45,694 nt of DNA from MGBC163016 sp964462135. GTDB taxonomy: Bacteria; Actinomycetota; Coriobacteriia; Coriobacteriales; Eggerthellaceae. Made by a program: the position numbers and the translations under genes. Positions 16,811 through 24,569 of the stretch are shown here, piece by piece; within the stretch, counting starts at the first letter, position 1, and each line of letters begins with the position of its first letter. A model generated the notes under the pieces. It was not told where the DNA came from and made no database searches. It saw only the letters and a list, made by a program, of their open reading frames with translations. The stretch lies in contig CAYWWK010000015.1 in NCBI GenBank assembly GCA_964462135.1, positions 1 through 45,694 of the forward strand. Direction: 5' to 3'.

Positions 16811-19738
16811 TCAGCTCACCTCAGAGTAGAGGGACTCTTCGAAGGTGCGGGCGTCATCAAGGACGCGTTTCACGAATTGCCCCGTGAAGCTGCCTTCGAC
16901 GTGAGCCACTTCCTCCGGGGTGCCTTGCGCAATGATGTTCCCACCATTGGATCCCCCTTCGGGACCAAGATCGATGATATGGTCTGCGCTCTTGATGACA
17001 TCCAGATTGTGTTCGATGACCAGCACGGTGTTCCCTGCATCCACAAGGCGCTGCAGCACGATGAGCAGCTGGCGGACATCTTCGAAATGGAGTCCGGTAG
17101 TGGGCTCATCCAAGATGTAGAAGGTCTTGCCCGTGCTGCGCTTCTGCAATTCTGACGACAGCTTCACTCGTTGAGCCTCACCCCCTGACAGGGTGGTGGC
17201 ACTCTGGCCCAAACGAATGTATCCCAAGCCGACATCGAAGAGCGTCTGAAGCTTGCGCTTGATGGAAGGGATGTTCTCGAAGAAATGCAGCGCATCCTCC
17301 ACCGTCATGTCCAGCACCTCTGCGATGTTCTTGCCACGGTAGGTCACCTGCAGAGTCTCGCGGTTGTAGCGGGCACCTTGGCAAACCTCGCAGGGAACAT
17401 AGATATCAGGAAGGAAATGCATCTCTATCTTGATCTGACCATCGCCCTTGCATGCCTCGCATCGTCCCCCTTTCACGTTGAAGGAGAAGCGCCCCGGCGA
17501 ATACCCACGCGCCTTCGATTCAGCAGTGGAGGCGAACAGGTTGCGAATGTCATCCCAAAGCCCGATGTAGGTGGCAGGATTGGAGCGTGGCGTGCGGCCA
17601 ATGGGGCTCTGATCGATGTTGATGACCTTATCCAACTTGTCCAAGCCCGTCATCTTGCGATAGGGACCCGTGCGCTTGTGGGCATGATTGAGCCTGTTTG
17701 CCAATGCTGGTGCCAGAGTGTCGGTTATGAGGGAGCTCTTTCCCGAACCAGACACCCCTGTGACCACGGTCAAGGTGCCGATGGGCACTTCAAGCGTCAC
17801 GTTGTTCAGATTGTTCTCCTTGGCTCCAGTCATCTTGAGTTTGCCACGCCGAGGATGTCGTCTTGCTTTCGGCACTTCGATGCGCCGACGACCGGTGAGG
17901 TAATCAGCGGTCATTGAGCCTTCCGTGGCCATGACCTCCTCAGGCGTGCCTGCCGCTGTCACGAATCCGCCATGCTCTCCGGCCCCTGGGCCCATGTCGA
18001 CGATGAAGTCAGCGCTGCGGATGGTGTCTTCATCATGCTCAACGACGACAACGGTGTTTCCTAAGTCACGAAGATGTTCAAGCGTGGCAATGAGTCGTTC
18101 GTTGTCGCGTTGATGCAGGCCGATGGATGGCTCATCCAGAATGTAGAGGACTCCCATGAGCCCTGCACCTATCTGGGTTGCCAAGCGAATGCGCTGGGCT
18201 TCGCCTCCTGAAAGAGTGGCAGTTGCCCGTTCAAGCGTGAGATAGTCAAGCCCCACATCCACGAGGAACCGAAGGCGCACGACCACTTCCTTGACGATGG
18301 GACCAGCCACATATTCGTCAGCGCCGCTGAACGAAAGGCTCTCAAAGAAGCTCAGGGAATCAGCAGCGCTCATCTCGCAAACCTCATGGATGGACTTGCC
18401 CCCGACGGTTACCGCAAGGATCTCAGGCTTCAAACGCTTCCCCTTGCATGTCTTGCAGGGAACGATGGAGAAGTAGGATTGAAGCTTCTCGCGCTTGGAG
18501 TCAGTGTCGGCGTCGGCATACTTGCGACGCACCGCTTCGATGACACCTTCCCATTCCAGATACCAGTAGGTGTTCCGCCCGTCAACGGTGCGATAGTCGA
18601 TCCTGACCTTTTCCGAACCGGTACCGAAAAGCACCGCCTTCTGAGTCTTGGGCTTCAGATCCTCCCACGGCGTATCTGGGTTTTCCCCCATATGGCGTAC
18701 CACAGCGCTCAAGACCTGCGGGTAATAGTTGCCGCTCTTGAAGGGGATGATGACCCCTTCTTCGATGGAAAGAGCAGGGTCGGCGATGAGGAGAGAGGCA
18801 TCGACCTCTTCATTGCTTCCAATGCCGAAGCAGTCAGGGCACGAACCGTATGGTGCATTGAAGGAGAAATCCCGAGGTTCCAGCTGATCCATGGAAAAGC
18901 CATGCTCAGGGCAGGCCAAGGCCAAGGAGAAGACGTGCTCCCCTTCCGCCAAACCGCCCTTCGCTCCCGAGGATGTTCCCCCCTGCACGGAACGAACATC
19001 CTCCGCATCTCCCAGAAGCTGCACCAGCACACGCCCTTCAGCCAGCTTCGTGGCAAGTTCAACCGCCTCAGCGATACGGCTGGTTGCCGAGGGCTTCAAG
19101 ACGACCCTGTCCACTACCACATCTATGAAGTGCTTGATCTTCTTGTTCAGCGTGAGCGGCTCGTTGTCAAGACGAATGATCTCGCCATCGATACGCACCC
19201 GCGTGAACCCCTCCTTCTTCAGGTCCTCGAAGAGCTTGGTGAATTCGCCCTTCTTGCCCGAGACGATGGGCGCCATGATGATGGCACGGGCTTCTTCTCC
19301 CTTCCCCAAAGACAGGATCTCATCAGTGACTTGGTCAGTGGTCTGCTTCTTGATGACCCGACCGCATTCCGGACAGTGCGGAATGCCGACACGGGCAAAG
19401 AGCAAACGGAGGTAGTCATAGATCTCCGTGGTGGTACCAACCGTGGACCGAGGATTCTTCGAAGTGGTCTTTTGGTCGATGGAGACGGCTGGAGAAAGAC
19501 CATCAATGGAGTCAAGGTCGGGCTTGCTCATCTGCCCCAGGAACATGCGCGCATAGCTGGACAGGCTCTCAACATAGCGACGTTGGCCTTCGGCATACAT
19601 GGTGTCGAAGGCGAGGCTTGATTTTCCTGAACCCGACAGACCCGTGATGACGACCAGCTTGTCACGGGGAATGGTAAGGTCAATATCCTTCAGATTGTGC
19701 TCACGGGCACCTTTGATCACGATCTCTTTCTGAGGCAT
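16811..19738 (-). CDS. uvrA: Excinuclease ABC subunit A
   Basis: This 975-residue ATPase is the DNA-damage sensor of the UvrABC system and loads UvrB at lesions. Two ABC modules are visible: Walker A GLSGSGKSS and GVSGSGKSS, signatures LSGGEAQRIRLATQ and LSGGEAQRVKLSSE, and Walker B ILDEPSIGLHQ and ILDEPTTGLHF. Zinc-binding cysteine pairs occur at CPECG, CPEHG/CPDC and CEACKGDG/CEVCQG. ATG 19738 (MPQKEIVIKGAREHN) is preferred over an upstream start because homologs begin there and because the promoter lies upstream of it. It is SOS-type regulated by sequence (LexA box in the promoter). uvrC lies in the same window but not in the same operon. Confidence 0.96.
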   Translation of the reverse strand: MPQKEIVIKGAREHNLKDIDLTIPRDKLVVITGLSGSGKSSLAFDTMYAEGQRRYVESLSSYARMFLGQMSKPDLDSIDGLSPAVSIDQKTTSKNPRSTVGTTTEIYDYLRLLFARVGIPHCPECGRVIKKQTTDQVTDEILSLGKGEEARAIIMAPIVSGKKGEFTKLFEDLKKEGFTRVRIDGEIIRLDNEPLTLNKKIKHFIDVVVDRVVLKPSATSRIAEAVELATKLAEGRVLVQLLGDAEDVRSVQGGTSSGAKGGLAEGEHVFSLALACPEHGFSMDQLEPRDFSFNAPYGSCPDCFGIGSNEEVDASLLIADPALSIEEGVIIPFKSGNYYPQVLSAVVRHMGENPDTPWEDLKPKTQKAVLFGTGSEKVRIDYRTVDGRNTYWYLEWEGVIEAVRRKYADADTDSKREKLQSYFSIVPCKTCKGKRLKPEILAVTVGGKSIHEVCEMSAADSLSFFESLSFSGADEYVAGPIVKEVVVRLRFLVDVGLDYLTLERATATLSGGEAQRIRLATQIGAGLMGVLYILDEPSIGLHQRDNERLIATLEHLRDLGNTVVVVEHDEDTIRSADFIVDMGPGAGEHGGFVTAAGTPEEVMATEGSMTADYLTGRRRIEVPKARRHPRRGKLKMTGAKENNLNNVTLEVPIGTLTVVTGVSGSGKSSLITDTLAPALANRLNHAHKRTGPYRKMTGLDKLDKVINIDQSPIGRTPRSNPATYIGLWDDIRNLFASTAESKARGYSPGRFSFNVKGGRCEACKGDGQIKIEMHFLPDIYVPCEVCQGARYNRETLQVTYRGKNIAEVLDMTVEDALHFFENIPSIKRKLQTLFDVGLGYIRLGQSATTLSGGEAQRVKLSSELQKRSTGKTFYILDEPTTGLHFEDVRQLLIVLQRLVDAGNTVLVIEHNLDVIKSADHIIDLGPEGGSNGGNIIAQGTPEEVAHVEGSFTGQFVKRVLDDARTFEESLYSEVS

Positions 19739-19786
19739 GCGATTCCGTCCGATTCGATTCGTATCCTGCGTTCTCTCGAACGCAAC

Positions 19787-19815
19787 AATATACACGACCG
19801 AACATTTGTTTGCAA
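19787..19815 (-). promoter_or_regulatory. uvrA promoter with LexA (SOS) box in the spacer
   Basis: On the minus strand TTGCAA (19810-19815) and TATATT (19787-19792) are separated by exactly 17 bases. Overlapping the -35 box and spacer is CGAAC-ATTT-GTTTG (19799-19812, read on the plus strand), which fits the Gram-positive LexA/DinR consensus CGAAC-N4-GTTYG. LexA bound there would block RNA polymerase. In the leader, GCGTTC-TCTC-GAACGC (19769-19784) is a further perfect inverted repeat. Confidence 0.75.
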
Positions 19816-19819
19816 GATA

Positions 19820-21670
19820 TCAGCTGAGAGCCCGGCGTTTCTTCTGGAGTGCAACCAGCTGCTCCTGCAATTCCACCAGCTTCAAGAACAACTCTGATTC
19901 CGCAGCGCTCCCCTCTTCAGCCGAAAGCATCTGGGATTTCAGCTGAGCCGCCTCATCTTCCTTGTCCCCAATCTCAAGCTCCTGCAGAATATAGGCAAGC
20001 ACATCCGGAACGGCGGCATCCGGGTGGCGGCTTGAGGCAGTGAGGATGGATGAGGCCGCGGGTTCTGCCTGGGACGCCACTTCCACCAAAGCGGCCGGAG
20101 AGGCATTGAGATTCTGCATCAATTCCCCAATGACCGCCCCTGCGATGCGCTCGTGTTCAGCGGCATGCCAGCGCGTCTTCACCATCTGATCGGCGAAGGC
20201 AAGCGCTTCCAAAGGATTCTGAACGAAGGTGCCCAAAAGCTCGCGTTCAAGGGCGAGGCGATTCTCTTCTTCTCCAGAGAGCTTCAAAGAGGGCTTTGAT
20301 GCCTGTGCTCTCTCAGCGGACGAAGGCGATGACTCCCCTTCGTCGAAGGTGCGCGGTTTGCTCAGGCGTGAGAGACGAGCCAGCGCGTCCTCTTCGCGAA
20401 TACGGAGACGTTGGGCTATCTGAACGGCGTAGTCCTTGGCCAGAATGGAATCCTTGATAGGAGCAAGGACGGCCAAGGCATCCGGCAATGCCCGAGCACG
20501 CCCCTCCGCGCTTTCCAGGTCATGCTTGGCAAGCCTGCGCTCCACCCCGAAGCACACCAAAGGCTTCGCGTCATCAATGAGCGCCTGCATGTCAGAAGCA
20601 CTGTGCTCGGCAAGGTATTCCGCCGGATCCTTCCCGTCTGGCAGGCACAATGCGAATATCTCTGTCTGGGATTTTCCCGCCTCGGGAGTGGAGGCCTCGT
20701 CAATGAATTGAAGGGCCCTCTCTGTTGCACGCTGCCCCGCCTCATCTCCATCGAAGATATAGACGATCCGTTTGCCAGCATGCCGTGAAAGCACGCGGAT
20801 ATGGGCTTTCGTAAGCGCCGTGCCCAGCGTGGCCACCGCATTGGCAAGACCAGCCTCATGCATGGCGATGACGTCCGTATATCCTTCGCAGACGATGGCA
20901 CAGCCCGTTGATGCCATCTTCGCCTTGGCCTTGTCCAACCCGAACAGCACTTGGGATTTATGGAAGATAGGCGTCTCCTGGCTGTTGAGGTACTTCGGCT
21001 CTCCGTCTCCCATGATGCGCCCGCCAAAGGCGATGCATTCTCCCGTCACATCATGGATGGGAAACATGGCTCTGTCATAGAACCGATCATTGATGCGGCC
21101 GTTGCGGTTCACCGACACATTCGCCATGACCAACTCATCAGGCTTGAACCCGCATGAGAGAAGATGGGTGGTCATCTGCGAGCGGCCGGGCGCATAGCCG
21201 AGCATCCACTTCTTGGGAACCTCCCCACCAAGACCGCGACCTCCCAGATAGTCTCTTGCCTTCGCCGCCCCCGCATCGGGTGAGCGCATCAACTGCATAT
21301 GGAAGAACTCTTCAGCGGCTTTGCAGACATCCCGCAGCCGCTGCTTCTTCGATTGAGGCACGCCGCCGGCCGAGCTTTCCTGGATGTCTATCCGCGCGCG
21401 CTCAGCCAACTTCCTGACCGCTTCAGGAAACGTGATCTCATCGGTCTTCATCACGAACCCGAAGACATCGCCTCCCTCTCCGCATCCGAAGCAATGCCAC
21501 AGCTGGGTTGCAGGATCGATCTTGAACGAAGGCGTCTTCTCCTGATGAAGAGGGCAGCAGCACCAGAATTCCCGTCCCCGCTGCTGAACACGCGTATGCT
21601 CACCAATGACCTCAACGAGATCGGATGCTTCCCTCACCTTCTGTATGTCATCGTCTGAGATGAACGCCAT
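19820..21670 (-). CDS. dnaG: DNA primase
   Basis: This 616-residue replication primase has a CHC2 zinc finger near the N-terminus (CPLHQEKTPSF...WHCFGCGEGGDVF), the DnaG core (AGRSQMTTHLL, NRNGRINDRFYDRAMFPIHD, AFGGRIMGDGEPKYLNSQETPIFHKSQVLFGLDKA), the TOPRIM acidic motif CEGYTDVIAMHEAG with VYIFDGDEAGQRA, and a C-terminal helicase-binding region that is less conserved. It lays RNA primers at the fork. ATG 21670 (MAFISDDDIQ) is preferred by homology; AGGAAGG lies 12 bases upstream, which is rather far. It ends 81 bases before uvrA, which has its own promoter, and is divergent from the dGTPase-like gene. Confidence 0.95.
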   Translation of the reverse strand: MAFISDDDIQKVREASDLVEVIGEHTRVQQRGREFWCCCPLHQEKTPSFKIDPATQLWHCFGCGEGGDVFGFVMKTDEITFPEAVRKLAERARIDIQESSAGGVPQSKKQRLRDVCKAAEEFFHMQLMRSPDAGAAKARDYLGGRGLGGEVPKKWMLGYAPGRSQMTTHLLSCGFKPDELVMANVSVNRNGRINDRFYDRAMFPIHDVTGECIAFGGRIMGDGEPKYLNSQETPIFHKSQVLFGLDKAKAKMASTGCAIVCEGYTDVIAMHEAGLANAVATLGTALTKAHIRVLSRHAGKRIVYIFDGDEAGQRATERALQFIDEASTPEAGKSQTEIFALCLPDGKDPAEYLAEHSASDMQALIDDAKPLVCFGVERRLAKHDLESAEGRARALPDALAVLAPIKDSILAKDYAVQIAQRLRIREEDALARLSRLSKPRTFDEGESSPSSAERAQASKPSLKLSGEEENRLALERELLGTFVQNPLEALAFADQMVKTRWHAAEHERIAGAVIGELMQNLNASPAALVEVASQAEPAASSILTASSRHPDAAVPDVLAYILQELEIGDKEDEAAQLKSQMLSAEEGSAAESELFLKLVELQEQLVALQKKRRALS

Positions 21671-21692
21671 GGGACTCAGATGCCTTCCTTTC

Positions 21693-21731
21693 AGCATACA
21701 GAACAAATGTGCTCTGTTCATTTGATATGAT
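21693..21731. promoter_or_regulatory. Divergent dnaG / HD-hydrolase promoter region with inverted repeats
   Basis: A minus-strand -10-like TATGCT (21693-21698, for dnaG) and a plus-strand TATGAT (21726-21731, for the HD protein) flank two overlapping inverted repeats: GAACA-N9-TGTTC (21701-21719) and CAAATG-N9-CATTTG (21704-21724). The left half, AGAACAAATGTGCT, matches the LexA box CGAACATATGTTCG at about ten of fourteen positions, so SOS control is possible but weak. No clear -35 boxes were found. Confidence 0.35.
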
Positions 21732-21769
21732 AGCCCAACCGCCCAAGCGCGACATCGTGAAGGAATCAG

Positions 21770-23005
21770 ATGCACACCAAGTCCAATTCAGATATCCCCT
21801 ACCTTTCCTTGGATACCCAAGTCGAAGAGCAGATCAAAGCCGACATGAGCACAGGGCTTTTGAGCCCACACGCCTTCAAGGATGAGGACGTCATCCGCAA
21901 GGAGGACCTTCCCAACGACCGGGCAACCTTGGCCCGACCGGCTTTCGTACGCGATGTAGAGAAGATCGTGAATGTTCCCGCTTACAACAGGTATGCGGGG
22001 AAGACCCAGGTCTTCAGCTTCGTCAACAACGATGACATCACCCGACGGGGGCTCCATGTCCAACTGGTCAACCGGGTTGCCAAGGGCATCGGGCGGCTTC
22101 TGCGCCTGAACACTGATCTGATCGAGGCCATTGCCTTGGGGCATGATGTGGGGCACACCCCCTTCGGCCATGCCGGGGAACGCTTCCTGTCACAGTGCTT
22201 CCATGAACGCACAGGCCAGTACTTCAATCACAACGTCCATTCCGTGCGTGTGCTTGACGAACTCTACCCGCGCAACATCTCACTCCAAACACTGAATGGG
22301 GTTCTTACCCACAATGGGGAATTCGCCGCTCAGAAGCTCCTCTGCGGCCCCATGGATTCGTTCTTTGAACTGGAAGAGGCAGTGCGGGTATGCACTGAGG
22401 ACGCCTCGAACATAAAGCGGCTGCGCCCTTCCACCTTGGAGGGTTGTGTCGTGCGTGTCAGCGATATGATCGCCTATATAGGGAAAGACCGCGATGATGC
22501 TCTCAAGATGGGAGTGATCGACAGCATCGAAGGGTTTGACAGCACCGTTTTAGGCAAGGACAACGGACGCATCATCAACAACATGACCGTTGACATCGTG
22601 AACAACAGCTACGGCAAGGATGCCATCAGCATGAGCGAGGACATCTTCACTGACTTGAAGCTGGCAAAGCGGCAGAACTACGAGCGTATCTACGAGCGAG
22701 AGGGAATGCTGGAAGACGCCTCGAATGTGCTGGAACATCGCTTCGAGCGGCTCTACGAGCGGCTCTTGAATGACCTGAAAGATGGGGATGAATCCTCCCC
22801 CATCTTCGCTCATCATGTACAGCCTCTCGCAGAAACCTCCCACACCATCTCTCCAGACACCTATCTCACACAGGACCCGAACCGCATCGTCGTGGATTAC
22901 ATCGCCTCCATGACCGACGGATACTTCACAAGCATCTATGAGCGCCTGTTCCCTGACGAGACGGTTGAAATAGAGAAGCGGGGCTACTTCGCGAACCTGA
23001 AGTGA
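21770..23005 (+). CDS. HD-domain phosphohydrolase, dGTPase-like
   Basis: This 411-residue cytoplasmic protein has a metal-dependent HD domain. Histidine and HD residues are seen in RRGLHVQLVNRVAKGIGRLLRLNTDLIEAIALGHDVGHTPFGHAGE (the Asp is in LGHDVGHTPFGH). A later HNGEF segment and the VVRVSDMIAYIGKDRDDA motif supply the remaining ligand. This is the pattern of bacterial deoxyguanosine triphosphohydrolases and their relatives, which trim dNTP pools. The exact nucleotide substrate is not certain. ATG 21770 has GAAGGA at good spacing. Divergence from dnaG puts a nucleotide-pool enzyme beside the primase, a neighbourhood often seen in Gram-positive genomes. Confidence 0.88.
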   Translation: MHTKSNSDIPYLSLDTQVEEQIKADMSTGLLSPHAFKDEDVIRKEDLPNDRATLARPAFVRDVEKIVNVPAYNRYAGKTQVFSFVNNDDITRRGLHVQLVNRVAKGIGRLLRLNTDLIEAIALGHDVGHTPFGHAGERFLSQCFHERTGQYFNHNVHSVRVLDELYPRNISLQTLNGVLTHNGEFAAQKLLCGPMDSFFELEEAVRVCTEDASNIKRLRPSTLEGCVVRVSDMIAYIGKDRDDALKMGVIDSIEGFDSTVLGKDNGRIINNMTVDIVNNSYGKDAISMSEDIFTDLKLAKRQNYERIYEREGMLEDASNVLEHRFERLYERLLNDLKDGDESSPIFAHHVQPLAETSHTISPDTYLTQDPNRIVVDYIASMTDGYFTSIYERLFPDETVEIEKRGYFANLK

Positions 23006-23172
23006 CCTTCCGCTGCTCCGAAGATCGAATGCTTCATCTTCGTGACCGGTGCCCCATACTCTCAAACAGCATGAAGGATCATGCAAAGGGAGACATGCAT
23101 GATACATGTCTCCCCCTACCTCACAACAATCGGTTCGCATGAGCCGAAGAATGCTTGGCGGCGAATCCTTTC

Positions 23173-23640
23173 CTAGTCCAAAGCCCCGATGTTGTCTTGC
23201 ACGGCTTCAATACGCTCACCACCGGGACCCCTGAAGAACATGATTTTCAGCTTCGCTCCACCGTTTCCGTACACAGTGAACACATCATCGTCGGCTGTAC
23301 CCAGCGGACGGTCAAAAGGACACAGCGCATCGAACGGTCCCGCTTCAATCGCGATGCCCTTTTCATCAAGGCGCGTCACGATCTCGTCCATATCCCTAAC
23401 ACGTACGGCGAAGTGATTGAGGCAGGCTTTCGCTGCATCGATCGTCGCCTTGTCCTGCTGTTCCAACAACTCGATGATGACGCCATCGTCGCTTTTCACC
23501 CAAGCCATCTTGAGTGGTTTGTCACCCTCCATGGTCTCGGTTGAGAACAAATGCCTGAATCCGAGTACATCAGTGTAGAAATCGATGGATTCATCAATAT
23601 CATTGCAGTAAGCGCCTATATGGTGCGGTGCAATCTTCAT
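23173..23640 (-). CDS. VOC-family (glyoxalase/dioxygenase fold) protein
   Basis: This 155-residue protein has two beta-alpha-beta-beta-beta modules of the vicinal-oxygen-chelate fold: MKIAPHHIGAYCNDIDESIDFYTDVLGFRH at the start and LNHFAVRVRDMDEIVTRLDEKGI in the middle. Metal ligands could be His7, Glu57-type residues (IIELLEQ), His in NHFAV and Glu near the end. Members include glyoxalases, epimerases, and extradiol dioxygenases, so the reaction cannot be named. ATG 23640 follows AAGGGGGATCGGATC. It is co-directional with the molybdoenzyme subunits, 102 bases downstream of the beta subunit behind a hairpin, and might act on the same aromatic or oxoacid pathway. Confidence 0.82.
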   Translation of the reverse strand: MKIAPHHIGAYCNDIDESIDFYTDVLGFRHLFSTETMEGDKPLKMAWVKSDDGVIIELLEQQDKATIDAAKACLNHFAVRVRDMDEIVTRLDEKGIAIEAGPFDALCPFDRPLGTADDDVFTVYGNGGAKLKIMFFRGPGGERIEAVQDNIGALD

Positions 23641-23674
23641 GATCCGATCCCCCTTTCCGGGTCGGTTTGCTGCA

Positions 23675-23714
23675 ACCCGTGGATGCGCCCATTCCAGGCG
23701 CATCCAAATCGGGT
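23675..23714 (-). terminator. Long hairpin between molybdoenzyme beta subunit and VOC gene
   Basis: GGATGCGCC (23681-23689) and GGCGCATCC (23697-23705) form a perfect nine-bp stem with a seven-base loop. It is extended by ACCCG/CGGGT (23675-23679, 23710-23714) across an internal loop. There is no U-tract on either strand. It may terminate partially or protect the 3' end of the upstream message, so the VOC gene could be expressed at a lower level. Confidence 0.4.
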
Positions 23715-23742
23715 ACGAGCAGCCATCATGCTGCCGAGCAGT

Positions 23743-24564
23743 TTATGCCTTGTACATGGCGATGGTGCCAGCGTTTAAATCCTTGTCCTTCGTTGAGATG
23801 AAGTCGGTGACATGGCGCGACAGATAACCGTCATAGACGACATCAATGGCATAATCAGCGGGTTCTATCTGATTGAACCAGAAATCGCCGAACTCGTCAG
23901 TCTTCTGACTGTAGGTTTTGCCCGTCTCCAAGTTGGTGATGGTCACGTCTGCACCGATCAGGACTTCCTCGTCTTCGAGATCGGCTACCTCGCCAGCCAA
24001 GAAGCGCTTCGGGATGTTCAGATAATGGACGCGTGGCTTCGTGTCCACAGGACATTCGAGATCCTCTGCCTGGGCAATGAGATCTTTCAAGTCCTCTTCC
24101 TCACCGAAGATGAGCGCATCATGAGCGCAAGCATCGACACAGCGCGGAATCGTCCAGCCATCGTCAAGCAGATGCGCACAACCGGTGCACTTCTGCGGAA
24201 TGGAAAGCGCCTCATTCCAGTAAACGACACCATAAGGACAAGCGTCCATGATGGCCTTCTGACCCTTGGCCTTCGCTGGATCGATGATGACCAGGCCGTC
24301 ATCACGACGATACACCGCACCATCACTTGCGGCCTTCATGCAAGGAGCATCCTCGCAGTGCTGGCACATGATGGGTGTATAGGCAACACGAACCGTCGGT
24401 GTCTGGCCACGCTCCTTCTCATTCACCTTCATCCAGAATTGGCCAGTATCAGGCTGTGGGGCCGCATAGGGCATCCAGTCGTTGTCACAGTGCTCGTCCT
24501 TGCACACCAGCTGACAGTTGTGGCAGCCGATGCAGCGGTCGAGATCAACGATAAAGGTCTTCAT
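23743..24564 (-). CDS. Molybdoenzyme iron-sulfur (beta) subunit, transhydroxylase/dehydroxylase type
   Basis: This 273-residue electron-transfer subunit has twelve cysteines suited to three [4Fe-4S] clusters: C11-C14-C17-C21, C67-C70-C75 with C109, and C126-C129 with C142-C146. It ends in a beta-rich domain (about residues 200-273, GADVTITNLETGKTYSQKTDEFGDFWF). That layout, ferredoxin repeats plus a C-terminal transthyretin/CnaB-like fold, is the one of the pyrogallol-phloroglucinol transhydroxylase small subunit rather than of DmsB. No signal peptide is present. It starts six bases after the alpha-subunit stop codon. AAGGAG precedes the ATG. It would pass electrons to or from the alpha-subunit molybdopterin centre. 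Confidence 0.9.
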   Translation of the reverse strand: MKTFIVDLDRCIGCHNCQLVCKDEHCDNDWMPYAAPQPDTGQFWMKVNEKERGQTPTVRVAYTPIMCQHCEDAPCMKAASDGAVYRRDDGLVIIDPAKAKGQKAIMDACPYGVVYWNEALSIPQKCTGCAHLLDDGWTIPRCVDACAHDALIFGEEEDLKDLIAQAEDLECPVDTKPRVHYLNIPKRFLAGEVADLEDEEVLIGADVTITNLETGKTYSQKTDEFGDFWFNQIEPADYAIDVVYDGYLSRHVTDFISTKDKDLNAGTIAMYKA

Positions 24565-24569
24565 ATCTC

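Noticed and set aside
18386..19621. Long plus-strand open frame of about 410 codons.
   Set aside because: It is antisense to uvrA and follows from its codon bias.
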